Source: Rubrobacter sp. (GTDB lineage: Bacteria; Actinomycetota; Rubrobacteria; Rubrobacterales; Rubrobacteraceae). Taken from it: DNA of 34,205 bases. This document shows positions 1 through 9,595 of this stretch, in pieces. Each line of letters begins with the position of its first letter. Position 1 is the first letter of the stretch. Both the position numbers and the translations under genes were made by a program. The DNA lies in the NCBI GenBank assembly GCA_013695475.1, contig JACDAJ010000023.1:1-34205 (forward strand), given 5' to 3'. The notes under the pieces were generated by a model, which did not search any database, was not told the DNA's origin, and worked only from the letters and a program-made list of their open reading frames with translations.

Positions 1-2143
1 CGTGTGTCGCGCTCGCGGCCCGGAACGCGAAGCGGCTGAGAGCCGTCCGGTCTTCGATGGTGTCCACCCTCGCGGAGAGTATGCTCACGCTCGCGTCGGA
101 GATGACCGAGGTTATGTCGCGGAGGAGGTGCATCCGGTCGAGCGCCTCGACTTGAAGCTCGACGGTGAAGAGCTTCCCATTCTCCACCGACCACTCGACT
201 TCCACGAAGCGGTCCGGGTCGCGTCCGCGGAGGGCGCGGGCGTTCGCGCATCCCGCGTCGTGGACGACGACACCGCGCCCGAGCGAGACGTATCCCACTA
301 TTTCGTCGCCCGGCATCGGCGTGCAGCAACGGGCGAGCCTCGTCAAAATGCCGCTCGACCCGATCACACGCACACCCGTCTCGGTGTCGGCGCGGCCTTC
401 GCTGTCGTCCGGGAGCGGGAGCGGCGTGAGAGCGGGACTCCGGCTCTTCTTCTCCTCTTCCTCCGGCGGCTTGAGCCGCTCGGATACTCGGTGGACGACG
501 TTGTCCGCCGAGACGACCCCCGCGCCGACGGCGGTGAACATGTCCTCCGCGTCGTCGTGGTTGAGTTCCGCGGCGATGTCCTCGAAAACGCCGTTGGCGA
601 CCTTCCCGCCGCGCCGCTTTTTGAGGAGCGTCATGACCTTTTCCCGTCCGAGCGAGAGGTTGTCTTCGCGGTCGGCTTTGTTGAAGTATTGGCGGATCTT
701 GTTCCGGGCGCGACCGCTTTGGACGACGGTGAGCCAGTCGCGGCTCGGCGTGCCGTTCTTCCCGGTCAAAACTTCGATGCGGTCGCCCGAGACGATCTCC
801 GAGTCGAGTGGGACGATCCTCCCGTTCACCTTCGCCCCGATGGTGTGATGCCCGACCTCGGTATGGACGTGATACGCGAAATCTATCGGCGTCGCCCCCG
901 AAGGAAGGCTCACGACATCGCCCTTCGGCGTGAAAACGAAGACCTCGTCGGCGATGAGTTCGCCCTTCAGAGACTCCATGAAATCGGTCGCGTCGGTGGT
1001 TTCACGCTGCCACTCCATCATGCTCTTCAGCCACGTGAGGCGGTCAATGCCGTCCTGTTTCTTGCCTTCCTTGTACATCCAATGCGCCGCGATGCCATAG
1101 TCGGCGGTCGTGTCCATGTCGGAGGTGCGAATCTGGATTTCGAGGAGCTTCCCCTCGTTCGACATGACCGTCGTGTGGAGCGACTGGTACATATTGAATT
1201 TCGGCATCGCGATATAGTCTTTGAAACGGCCTGGAATCGGCTTCCAGATCGAGTGGATGACCCCGAGTACGCCGTAGCAATCTCGCACCGAATCCACGAC
1301 GACCCGGAGTCCGGCGAGGTCGTAAATCTCGTTGAATTCTTTGTTTCTTTGGATCATCTTGTTGTAAATCGAATAAAAATGCTTCACTCGGCCATGCACA
1401 TCGGCCTCGATGCTCGTCTCCCCGAGATGCGCTTTGAGTTCCTCTCCCGTCGTGTTTATGAACGACTCCCGGTCGTCCCGACGCGCCGCGACAAGCCGCT
1501 TTATCTCTTCATAACGCCGCGGATGGAGCGTCGCGAAAGCGAGATCCTCGAGTTCCCACTTCACCGAATAAATACCGAGCCGATGCGCGAGCGGCGCATA
1601 TATTTCAAGCGTCTCCGTCGCCTTTTTCAATTGCGTCTCGCGCTTCAAATACGCGAGGGTACGCATATTGTGGAGGCGGTCGGCGAGTTTGATGATTATG
1701 ACGCGGACATCGCGGCTCATGGCCACGATCATCTTCCGCAAACTTTCCGCCTGCGTGTCCTCGACGCTGTCGGACGGGAGCCGGGTGAGCTTTGTGACGC
1801 CGTCCACTATCTCGGCGACCGACTCGCCGAACTGCGCGGCTATCTCCTCTTTCTCGACCTCGGTGTCTTCGATGACATCGTGGAGGAGGGCGGAGGTTAT
1901 GGTCGTCGAGTCGAGCCGGAGATCCGCGCATATGTCCGCCGTCGCCAGCGGATGGTACACGAAGGGTTCGCCGGATCGTCGAGTTTGGCCTTTGTGGGCG
2001 TCGTGGGACATGCGGTACGCGCCCGAGATCATCTCCTCCGCACCTTCGGGGCTGTACGAGCGAACCTTCTCGAGGAGAGAAGAAATCGTAACGGGCGGAG
2101 CCGACACATCTTGCAAACGCTGTTCTGAACGGGCGATCTCCAT
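1..2143 (-). CDS. rsh: RelA/SpoT family (p)ppGpp synthetase/hydrolase, C-terminus cut by the window edge
   Basis: Reverse-strand reading from ATG at 2143 gives MEIARSEQRLQDVSAPPVTISSLLEKVRSYSPEGAEEMISGAYRMSHDAHKGQTRRSGEPFVYHPLATADICADLRLDSTTITSALLHDVIEDTE... (HD domain), then YNKMIQRNKEFNEIYDLAGLRVVVDSVRDCYGVLGVIHSIWKPIPGRFKDYIAMPKFNMYQSLHTTV (synthetase), TGS and the start of ACT. Absent from the ORF track because its stop is outside the window. Confidence 0.96.
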   Translation of the reverse strand, partial: MEIARSEQRLQDVSAPPVTISSLLEKVRSYSPEGAEEMISGAYRMSHDAHKGQTRRSGEPFVYHPLATADICADLRLDSTTITSALLHDVIEDTEVEKEEIAAQFGESVAEIVDGVTKLTRLPSDSVEDTQAESLRKMIVAMSRDVRVIIIKLADRLHNMRTLAYLKRETQLKKATETLEIYAPLAHRLGIYSVKWELEDLAFATLHPRRYEEIKRLVAARRDDRESFINTTGEELKAHLGETSIEADVHGRVKHFYSIYNKMIQRNKEFNEIYDLAGLRVVVDSVRDCYGVLGVIHSIWKPIPGRFKDYIAMPKFNMYQSLHTTVMSNEGKLLEIQIRTSDMDTTADYGIAAHWMYKEGKKQDGIDRLTWLKSMMEWQRETTDATDFMESLKGELIADEVFVFTPKGDVVSLPSGATPIDFAYHVHTEVGHHTIGAKVNGRIVPLDSEIVSGDRIEVLTGKNGTPSRDWLTVVQSGRARNKIRQYFNKADREDNLSLGREKVMTLLKKRRGGKVANGVFEDIAAELNHDDAEDMFTAVGAGVVSADNVVHRVSERLKPPEEEEKKSRSPALTPLPLPDDSEGRADTETGVRVIGSSGILTRLARCCTPMPGDEIVGYVSLGRGVVVHDAGCANARALRGRDPDRFVEVEWSVENGKLFTVELQVEALDRMHLLRDITSVISDASVSILSARVDTIEDRTALSRFAFRAASATH

Positions 2144-2150
2144 GCGGAAA

Positions 2151-2156
2151 ATTATA
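2151..2156 (-). promoter_or_regulatory. Candidate -10 hexamer (TATAAT) for rsh, 7 nt upstream of its ATG
   Basis: Minus strand reads TATAAT-TTTCCGC-ATGGAG; no Shine-Dalgarno-like sequence fits between; -35 is weak. Confidence 0.45.
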
Positions 2157-2345
2157 ACAGCCGCGATTTCGCGGGAGTCGGGAGCGCGGGTCGGCGCACT
2201 CGCCTTTCCCGACCCCCGAAGCCACGGGGCGTGGAGCCGTCCGCCCGGATCACGCACGAGCCGATCGAGAGTGGAAGCGAAGCATCGAAGAAGGAGCCGA
2301 GGACACCCCCGGCTCCCGGGATATTCCGGTTTCTGAAACCCGGCT

Positions 2346-2654
2346 TTAGTTTGGGAGCTTCGATGCGAGAACGTCGAGCTTCTCGATGGACGGCTCCTCG
2401 GAGAAGAGGTCGGGGGCGTTCGCCATGAGGGCTTCGGCGACGCGGCCCGAGAGGTGCGCGTCGCGGCCGGACTCGCCGGGGAAGGTGTCGAAGATGCCGA
2501 ATGTCGAGGAACCGAGCCTCACGCCGAACCACGTGTTCGTGTCCGGCTCCTCGTTGACGAGCGCGAGTCCGCCTTTCAGGAACTCCTCGACATCGCCCTC
2601 CTTGCCGGGCTTCGCCTCCATACGAACCCAGAGGCCCACGTTCACGTCAGCCAT
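2346..2654 (-). CDS. Antibiotic biosynthesis monooxygenase (ABM)-fold protein
   Basis: 102 aa MADVNVGLWVRMEAKPGKEGDVEEFLKGGLALVNEEPDTNTWFGVRLGSSTFGIFDTFPGESGRDAHLSGRVAEAL; typical ABM layout. Confidence 0.8.
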   Translation of the reverse strand: MADVNVGLWVRMEAKPGKEGDVEEFLKGGLALVNEEPDTNTWFGVRLGSSTFGIFDTFPGESGRDAHLSGRVAEALMANAPDLFSEEPSIEKLDVLASKLPN

Positions 2655-2707
2655 GCTTTCTCCTTCCGGTCGGTTTATCCGATTACGAGAGAGGGTCCGC
2701 TCGTGGA

Positions 2708-3121
2708 TCAGAACGCCTCGGCTGCGGCTTCGGCGACGGCGATGTCCTGTTCGCCGAGACCGCCGCTCACACCGACCGCTCCGACGACTTTGTCGTCTTT
2801 ATGGAGCGGGATGCCTCCGGCGAAGACCATGATCCGCCCTTCGTTCGAGGCTTGAATCCCATAAAATTGCTGGCCGGGCTGGGAGTTGTCGGCGAGGTCC
2901 TCTGTCGTTATGTCGAAGGCGCGAGCCGTGAAAGCCTTGTTTATCGAGACGTCCACGCTCCCGATCCACGCCCCGTCCATCCGCGCATGGGCGACGAGAT
3001 TCCCCCCGCCGTCCACAACCGCGATGTTCATCGGCTGCTCGATTTCGTTCGCCTTCGCCTCTCCGGCGGCGATGACGCGGCGCGCGCCTTCGAGCGAAAC
3101 ATTCTCTATTTGAATCGTCAT
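2708..3121 (-). CDS. GlcG/HbpS family heme-binding-like protein
   Basis: MTIQIENVSLEGARRVIAAGEAKANEIEQPMNIAVVDGGGNLVAHARMDGAWIGSVDVSINKAFTARAF...GGIPLHKDDKVVGAVGVSGG; characteristic GlcG/HbpS motifs. ORF track start is upstream; MTIQ preferred. Confidence 0.88.
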   Translation of the reverse strand: MTIQIENVSLEGARRVIAAGEAKANEIEQPMNIAVVDGGGNLVAHARMDGAWIGSVDVSINKAFTARAFDITTEDLADNSQPGQQFYGIQASNEGRIMVFAGGIPLHKDDKVVGAVGVSGGLGEQDIAVAEAAAEAF

Positions 3122-3307
3122 GGTGGTTCCTCCTTCGTGTACGTTTTTCGGGGTCTCACAGAGGGCTTCATTGCGGTGGCTCCAAGCTGCCGACGAATGA
3201 GGCTCGATTCCGCCACCCTCCATCCGGTACTGTATTCCCCGGCGCCCGAAACGCGAAACCCATGGAGCCGGATCGCGGATATGTCAATCCTCGCGCGAGA
3301 TCCGCTT

Positions 3308-4141
3308 TCATAGTATTTCCAACGGCTGTTTGCTGTTCGGGGCGGGAAACGCCTCGTCGAGGGCGGCGAGGCTCTCCTCCGGCAATTCGAGGTCGAGGGC
3401 GGCCCGATTCTCCCGGACGTGATCCTCCGTCCCGGCCTTCGGGATGGCGATGATGTCTTCCCGCCGGAATATCCACGCGAGCGCGGCCTGCGCCGGGGAG
3501 ACTCCGTGGGACTCGGCGACTTCTCCGAGCGCCTCGTCGCCGAGCATCCTTCCCTGTTCGATGGGCGAGTACGCCATCGCCGGAACGCCGCGCTCCCCGC
3601 ACCACGGAAGGAGATCGTACTCGACCCCCCGCCGAGTGAGGTTGTACAAAATCTGGTCGGTCTGCGCGGCATCCCCGCCCGGCAGCGAGGCGAGTTCTTC
3701 CATGTCCGACACGTCGAAATTGCTCACACCCCAATGGCGTATCTTCCCCGAATCCACAAGCTCCTCGAACGCCTCCATCGTCTCGTCGAGTGGATGCCGG
3801 CCGCGCCAATGGAGGAGATAAAGATCGAGGCGATCCGTGCCGAGCCGCTCCAGACTCCTCTCACACGCCTCTTTCGTCCCCTCCCGCGAAGCATTGCCCG
3901 GAAGGACTTTGCCGACGAGGAAAACCTCGTCGCGCCGACCTGAGATCGCCTCCCCGACGACCTCTTCCGCCCCGCCGTCGGCGTACATCTCGGCGGTGTC
4001 AACGAGCGTCATCCCGAGTTCGAGGCCGAGCCGGAGCGCGGCCACCTCGCCGCCGCGGCGCGAAGCGTCCTCGCCCCACCCCCACGTTCCCTGCCCGAGA
4101 GCGGGAACCTCCTCGCCGGACGGAAGCCTTATTTTCCGCAT
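3308..4141 (-). CDS. Aldo/keto reductase
   Basis: 277 aa with LGQGTWGWGEDASRRGGEVAALRLGLELGMTLVDTAEMYADGGAEEVVGEAI and IRHWGVSNFDVSDMEEL; AKR signature. Confidence 0.95.
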   Translation of the reverse strand: MRKIRLPSGEEVPALGQGTWGWGEDASRRGGEVAALRLGLELGMTLVDTAEMYADGGAEEVVGEAISGRRDEVFLVGKVLPGNASREGTKEACERSLERLGTDRLDLYLLHWRGRHPLDETMEAFEELVDSGKIRHWGVSNFDVSDMEELASLPGGDAAQTDQILYNLTRRGVEYDLLPWCGERGVPAMAYSPIEQGRMLGDEALGEVAESHGVSPAQAALAWIFRREDIIAIPKAGTEDHVRENRAALDLELPEESLAALDEAFPAPNSKQPLEIL

Positions 4142-4419
4142 GTCATCATCCTTTCCAAGCCGACGTCACATAGGATTACGCGGAGTGCGATCGGCCGCCA
4201 TCCCTTTTGCGATCGATCCGGCCTCTCCGCGGAGACGCGCCGATGGCGAGTCTTCGGAGCGCCCCGCCGAAACGTCCTTACGACAAAGCGGAGCCGTGAG
4301 CCGTAGCCGCGAGGCGAACAACGACCCCTTCTCCCGGACTCGGCGTGGCACGGACTTCGGTCGGAGATTTCGTGGCCTTCTTCATCCGGGACTCCCCGCC
4401 CCGGTAAGGTCAGTCGCGC

Positions 4420-4995
4420 CTACGCGCTGCGCGACTGCTCGCGGTGCTTCCCTTCGCCGATCTCCTCGACGACCTTCGCGCAAAACGCCGGGATATCGTC
4501 GGGATTGCGGCTCGTGACGAGTCCTTCGTCCACGACGACTTCCTCGTCCACCCAATTTCCGCCCGCGTTCCAAACGTCGGTCTGGAGCGTCGGGAACGAG
4601 GTGAGGGTGCGGCCGCGAACCACATCCGCCTCGACGAGCGTCCACGGGCCGTGGCAGATCACACCGACCGGCTTCGACTGCTCGAAGAACGACCGGATGA
4701 ACCCGACCGCCTCGGGGTTGCCGCGAAGCGTGTCCGCCCCGACCGTCCCACCCGGAACGACGAGTCCGTCGTAGTCGTCGGCGGAGACTTCGGAGAAAGT
4801 CTTGTCAACGGAGAACTTGTCGGCGAGGTTGATGTCGCCGTTCATCGCCTGCGCTTCGCCGGACTCGATGCTGATTACGTCCACGCTCGCTCCGGCGTTC
4901 TCGACCGCCTTCTTCGGCTCGGTGAACTCGACCTGTTCGGTTCCGGCCGGGGCTATGAGGATCGCAACTTTCTTTCCCTGCAATTCGTTCGCCAT
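4420..4995 (-). CDS. DJ-1/PfpI family protein (type 1 glutamine amidotransferase-like)
   Basis: MANELQGKKVAILIAPAGTEQVEFTEPKKAVENAGASVDVISIESGEAQAMNGDINLADKFSVDKTFSEVSADDYDGLVVPGG...PVGVICHGPWTLVEADVVRGRTLTS; nucleophile elbow VICHGPW. Confidence 0.94.
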   Translation of the reverse strand: MANELQGKKVAILIAPAGTEQVEFTEPKKAVENAGASVDVISIESGEAQAMNGDINLADKFSVDKTFSEVSADDYDGLVVPGGTVGADTLRGNPEAVGFIRSFFEQSKPVGVICHGPWTLVEADVVRGRTLTSFPTLQTDVWNAGGNWVDEEVVVDEGLVTSRNPDDIPAFCAKVVEEIGEGKHREQSRSA

Positions 4996-5181
4996 GAACG
5001 GCTCCTTTCGACGATTCCGGCTGCGGGGATTCGTTACCCGCATTGGGGGAGCGACGAATCACGATAGCGTGACCGGAATCGAAATTGGCCCGAAAGGTGC
5101 ATGTGGCTTCGCTTTGCTTCGCGCTTGTCAGCCTGTCACAGCGAGTTGCTTGTAGATTGAGCCTCGTGGATACTTCCGAGC

Positions 5182-6137
5182 ATGAAACCGTATTCGAAGG
5201 ATCTCAGGCTCAAGGTGTTGAATGCAGTCGATCGCGGCATGGATCGCAGGGAGGTCGCCGGGGTTCTCGGCGTCTCGCTTGCCTCCATAAAACGCTGGCT
5301 GAAGATGAGGAGGGAGCGCGGGGATGTACAGGCGCGCCCGACCCCCGGCCCTCCGGCGAGGAAGAGGGCGGCGCTCTTGGAGTGGCTCCCCTCCCAACTC
5401 GAGGACAATCCCGACCTCACGCTCGACGAACACTGCGAAGCGTTCGAGGAGGACTCGGGGGTGAAAGTGTCGAGGGCTACGATGTGCCGCGCCATACCGC
5501 GCCTTCCGGGCGGCTGGCCGCTCAAAAAAAGTCTCCCATAGCCTCCGAGCGCGACGAGGAGAAGCGCTCTCTATGGAAATGGCTGGCTTCCCGTTTCGAC
5601 GCGAGAAGGCTCGTGTTCGTGGACGAGAGCGGCTTCCAAATCTCGATGATGCGGCTCAGATCGCGTGCGCCGAGGGGAAAGCGGGCATACGGCACGGTTC
5701 CGAGGAACCGCGGCAGGAACCAGACGCTCATCGCCTCGATGACCCTCGAAGGGGGCATGGGCGCGTGCATGTGCGTGGCGGGGAGCACGGACGCCCCGGT
5801 GTTCGAGGCTTATGTGGAGAAGGCGCTCGCGCCTAACCTCGTCGAGGGTCAGGTGGTGGCCCTTGACAATCTGGGGGCGCGCCAGCCGGCCAGGGTGCGC
5901 GAACTCATCGGGGCGCGTGGTTGCGAGCTTGTGTACTTGCCGTCGTACTCGCCGGATTTGAACCCGATAGAAGAAGCGTTCTCGAAGATAAAGAACATCG
6001 TCAGGAAGGCCGGGGAGCGCACTCGGGAGGCATTGAACCGAGCCATAGCCGAGGCGCTCGGGGCGGTCACTTTGCACGACGTGGCGGGATGGTTCGCGCA
6101 CTGCGGCTGCTGCGAGTCGCGGGGTCAATACTTATGA
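5182..6137 (+). CDS. IS630-family transposase made by -1 frameshift (orfA 5182-5541, orfB in the overlapping frame to 6137)
   Basis: orfA MKPYSKDLRLKVLNAVDRGMDRREVAGVLGVSLASIKRWLKM (HTH) ends ...GGWPLKKSLP*; -1 frame continues KKSPIASERDEEKRSLWKWLASRFDARRLVFVDESGFQ...VALDNLGARQ...LPSYSPDLNPIEEAFSKIK (DDE). A7 run at 5524-5530. Confidence 0.88.
5524..5530 (+). promoter_or_regulatory. A7 slippery run, probable -1 frameshift site of the IS630 transposase
   Basis: CTC AAA AAA AGT in frame 0; -1 slip gives AAG TCT CCC ATA joining orfA to orfB without loss of homology. Confidence 0.7.
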
Positions 6138-6146
6138 ACTTCGCTG

Positions 6147-6587
6147 TCAGTCCTCCATGCCGGTTCCGGCGCTTTGATGCACGATAGTCTGGCGCTCGGG
6201 GACGATCCACATCATCACCCGCTCGCTTTTTATGTTGTTCGGCGGATAATCCTCCCCGGTGTACTTCCGGGCGAGTTCGTCTATGTGGTCGCGGGCTTCC
6301 TGCCCCGTCACGGTCTCGACGACGCGGCCGCGGGTCTCGGCGTACCGGTACGGGTCGCTCTCGTCACGGATGGTGAGCGTGATGCGCGGGTCGCTCTGGA
6401 TATTCGTGTGCTTTTTGCGATGAACCTCAGTGTTCACCACGAGGCGCTCGCCGTCGGTGTCAACCCAAATAAGGTGCGTCTGCAAATGCCCGCTCGGAAA
6501 CACCGTCGTGATCGAGCCGTAATTCACCCCCCGCGCCAACTCGACCGTGTCCGGATGAAGCTCTGGGCCATTCCTCGTGTCCGCCAT
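6147..6587 (-). CDS. Pyridoxamine 5'-phosphate oxidase (PPOX)-class protein
   Basis: 146 aa MADTRNGPELHPDTVELARGVNYGSITTVFPSGHLQTHLIWVDTDGERLVVNTEVHRKKHTNIQSDPRITLTIRDESDPYRYAETRGRVVE; classic PPOX pattern. Confidence 0.88.
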   Translation of the reverse strand: MADTRNGPELHPDTVELARGVNYGSITTVFPSGHLQTHLIWVDTDGERLVVNTEVHRKKHTNIQSDPRITLTIRDESDPYRYAETRGRVVETVTGQEARDHIDELARKYTGEDYPPNNIKSERVMMWIVPERQTIVHQSAGTGMED

Positions 6588-6649
6588 GTCGTTCCTCCTC
6601 TTTCGCTTTTCGTCGCTTCTCGCCGTAAAACCGTTTTATCCCCGTCGTC

Positions 6650-7254
6650 TCAAAGCCGTATATAACCCGCCTTCTTCGCCCACTCGCTCTCGGGGAAACC
6701 GTCGAGGAGCGGCTCCCACCCCCCGGTGAGATCCCCACGGTCGCCCGACACCTCGAACGCGGCGACCGCCTTCCAATAAAGCGACTCCGGCTCGCGGTTC
6801 GGGTCGCCCGCCGTGTTTTCGAGGGCTTCCCCGGCAAGCCCGACCGCCGCCTCATACTCATGTCCGTCGAGGGCGGCTATGAGACGGGCGAGCGAAAGCT
6901 CACCGATGAAACGCCGCACATCGAGGTATCCCTGGCTGCGGCGATGCTCCGGCCATCCGCGTCCTCGAAGATGAGCGTCGGAGTCCACCCGGACGAGAAG
7001 CCCGCCTCGACCCTCGGCTCTTCGATGGTATTGAAACGAACCGGGGCGAAGTGGCTTTCGAGAAACGACTTCGCCGCCTCGTCGGGATACGTCCTCTCGC
7101 CCATCGTCTTCGAGCCGCCGCATTTGTGGTGCCACAGATAAACGAGGACGAGCCTCCCGTCGCGCCGAGCCTCCTCCCGCGCTTCTTCGAGGGACGACCG
7201 CCACGAGATGTTCGGGGCGGAGCCTATGGGCGGCTCGGTGTTTTTCTGCGTCAA
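6650..7254 (-). pseudogene. Thioredoxin-fold protein with a frame disruption near 6935-6942
   Basis: Frame 1: LTQKNTEPPIGSAPNISWRSSLEEAREEARRDGRLVLVYLWHHKCGGSKTMGERTYPDEAAKSFLESHFAPVRFNTIEEPRVEAGFSSGWTPTLIFEDADGRSIAAA; frame 2: GYLDVRRFIGELSLARLIAALDGHEYEAAVGLAGEALENTAGDPNREPESLYWKAVAAFEV... Together they make one protein. Start proposed as TTG at 7254. Confidence 0.65.
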
Positions 7255-7267
7255 ACCCTCTTCCTCT

Positions 7268-7315
7268 CCGTGAAACGGCTTTCCCGTGAAACGGCTTTCC
7301 CGTGAAACGGCTTTT
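7268..7315. repeat. Three tandem 16-bp repeats (CCGTGAAACGGCTTT[C/T])
   Basis: Direct read of ccgtgaaacggctttc x2 then ccgtgaaacggctttt; each unit contains the inverted repeat CCGT-GAA-ACGG. Confidence 0.9.
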
Positions 7316-7492
7316 CCGAAATGTTCATTTCGAGTCCGGTGGATCGCACGTCCTCCATGTTCCCGCGGGCGACGAGCCGCTCGGCGAATATCCGTTTCTT
7401 CCACCGGATCCGGCATCATCCGTCGGCGCCGGGCGAGAATCGGGAGCCTCGGGCGGTGTTCCGTCCGAGGCTCCCTCGCCGCCTTCGATGGC

Positions 7493-9595
7493 TTACGAGA
7501 TGAGCTTGTCCGGTGTGATCGGGAGTTCGCGGACCCGCGTTCCGGTCGCGTGGTATACCGCGTTTGCGACGGCGGCGGCGGAGCCGACTATGCCGATCTC
7601 ACCGATCCCCTTCGACCCCATCGGGTTCACATACGGGTCGTCCTCCTCGATCCACGATATGTCGAGTTCACCGACATCGGCATTTGTCGGAATATGGTAT
7701 TCGGCGAAGTCATGGTTCACGACATGACCGAAGCGCGTGTCGAGGACGCTCTCCTCATGAAGAGCCGCCGAAAGCCCCATCACCATCCCGCCCATGAACT
7801 GCGAACGGGCGGTCTTCGCATTTATTATCCGCCCGGCGGCGAACACGCTCGTCATGCGAGGCACACGGACCTCCCCGGTGTCCTCGTCCACCCGAGCCTC
7901 CACGAAATGCGCCCCGAAAGCGTACATCGCGTACTCCTTCCGGTGCGGGTTCTTCGGCATCTTCGCCGAGGCTTCGACGCCTTCGTCCGGGATGTTTCCG
8001 CCGTGTTCGGCTTCGATCTTCTCCCGGAGGCTCCGGGCCGCCTCGACGAGGGTCGAACCCCACGAGGTTATGCCCGAGGAGCCTCCCGCGCCGGATGCGT
8101 TCGGGAACTTTGTGTCCCCGATCTTCATTTCGACATCCTCGAAGGAAACGCCGAGCTCGTCGGCGGCGATTTGCCCGAGCGTCGTCCACGTACCCGTCCC
8201 GATGTCCGCCGCCCCGATCTCGACCACGTATTTCCCGTCGGAGTCCGCCCGGATCGTGGCCGCGTTGCCGCCCATCGAAAAGACGGGATACACCGACGAC
8301 GCGACGCCCGTACCGACGAGCCACCGTCCGTCGCGCTCAGAGCGGGGCGTGGGGTTCCGCCCGTCCCACCCGAAACGCTCCGCCCCTTCGCGGAGGCACG
8401 CGACGAGGCCGCGGCTCGAGAAAGGAAGCCCGCTTTCCAGGTCTTTCTCCGGCTCGTTCATGATCCGGAACTCGACGGGGTCGAGATCGCATTCAATCGC
8501 CATCTCGTCCATCGCGGATTCGAGAGCGAACATCCCCGGAGCCTCGCCGGGCGCGCGCAACCACGACGGCACCGCCACATCGAGCGCCGCAAGGAGATGC
8601 GTCGTCTGAATGTTCGACGAATCGTACATCATCCGCGCCGAAGTCCCGGTCTGCTCGGCGAACTCTTTTATCTTCGAGGTTTGCTCGACGACATCGTTGC
8701 AAATCGCCGAAAGCTTTCCCTCCGCGTCCGCTCCGAGGCGGATTCTTTGTATCGTCGGGGTGCGGTATCCGGCGACCGAGAACATCATGTGCCTCGTCAG
8801 CGCGAACTTCACCGGACGACCTTCGACGAGCATCGCCGCCAACGCCGCGAGCACGACGTTCGCGTGCGGAAGCCCCTTCGACCCGAACCCTCCACCGACG
8901 TGCGGAGAGATGACATGCACTTTCTCCGCGTCGAGCCCGAAGAGCGGCGCGATGGTGTTTTGCGTCCAATAAACGCCCTGTGTGGATTCGTAAAGCGTGA
9001 GTTCACCCTCGTCCCACACCGCAATGCTCGAGTGCGGCTCCATCGGATTGTTGTGTTCGCGGGGCGTCGTGTACGTCGCGTCGAACTTCACTGCGGCGGA
9101 GGCGAGCGCGCCGTCCACATCGCCCACCGACGTGTCTGGCTCGAAGCCCGCGTTGAGTTGCTCGGGAGTGTACAAATCGTCGCGGTCGGGGCGGAAATCC
9201 GCGTCCGTCTCGCGTTCTTCGTACTCGATCTCGACGAGGCCCGCCGCATACCGGGCCGCCTCGAAGGTGTCGGCGATGACCGCCCCGATGAACTGCCCCC
9301 GGAACCCGACTTCGCCGTTTTGGAGGATCTCGAGTTCCGCGTCCCCGACGGCCTCGAGCTTCGGCGCGTTCTCGTGGGTGAGGACGGCGACGACACCCGG
9401 CTCGGCCTCGGCGCGGCTCGCGTCTATTTTCGCGACCCGCCCGTTGGCGATGGTGGATTGGAGCGGATGGAGGTATGCGGGTTCGTCGAGGCGATGCTCG
9501 TATGCGTATGTCGCGGCGCCCCGCACTTTCAAATGTCCTTCGACGCGGCTGATCGGTGCCCCGACGGATTTGCCGGGCGCTTGTGTGGCAGTCAT
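7493..9595 (-). CDS. Molybdopterin-binding subunit of xanthine dehydrogenase/aldehyde oxidase family (PaoC/YagR-like)
   Basis: [78 protein letters not shown]...[13 protein letters not shown]...[21 protein letters not shown]...[24 protein letters not shown]. Confidence 0.94.
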   Translation of the reverse strand: MTATQAPGKSVGAPISRVEGHLKVRGAATYAYEHRLDEPAYLHPLQSTIANGRVAKIDASRAEAEPGVVAVLTHENAPKLEAVGDAELEILQNGEVGFRGQFIGAVIADTFEAARYAAGLVEIEYEERETDADFRPDRDDLYTPEQLNAGFEPDTSVGDVDGALASAAVKFDATYTTPREHNNPMEPHSSIAVWDEGELTLYESTQGVYWTQNTIAPLFGLDAEKVHVISPHVGGGFGSKGLPHANVVLAALAAMLVEGRPVKFALTRHMMFSVAGYRTPTIQRIRLGADAEGKLSAICNDVVEQTSKIKEFAEQTGTSARMMYDSSNIQTTHLLAALDVAVPSWLRAPGEAPGMFALESAMDEMAIECDLDPVEFRIMNEPEKDLESGLPFSSRGLVACLREGAERFGWDGRNPTPRSERDGRWLVGTGVASSVYPVFSMGGNAATIRADSDGKYVVEIGAADIGTGTWTTLGQIAADELGVSFEDVEMKIGDTKFPNASGAGGSSGITSWGSTLVEAARSLREKIEAEHGGNIPDEGVEASAKMPKNPHRKEYAMYAFGAHFVEARVDEDTGEVRVPRMTSVFAAGRIINAKTARSQFMGGMVMGLSAALHEESVLDTRFGHVVNHDFAEYHIPTNADVGELDISWIEEDDPYVNPMGSKGIGEIGIVGSAAAVANAVYHATGTRVRELPITPDKLIS

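Larger units (their letters stand above)
5134..6149 (+). mobile_element. IS630-family insertion sequence (approximate limits)
   Basis: Transposase ORFs flanked by imperfect terminal inverted repeats: left TGTCACAGCGAGTTGCTTGTAGATTGAGCC (from 5134), right end read inward TGACAGCGAAGTTCATAAGTATTGACC (from 6149). Target duplication not resolved. Confidence 0.7.

Noticed and set aside
2-2128. 708-aa plus-strand ORF
   Set aside because: Antisense shadow of rsh; Arg/His-rich low-complexity protein with no domain, while the minus strand encodes a clear RelA/SpoT protein.
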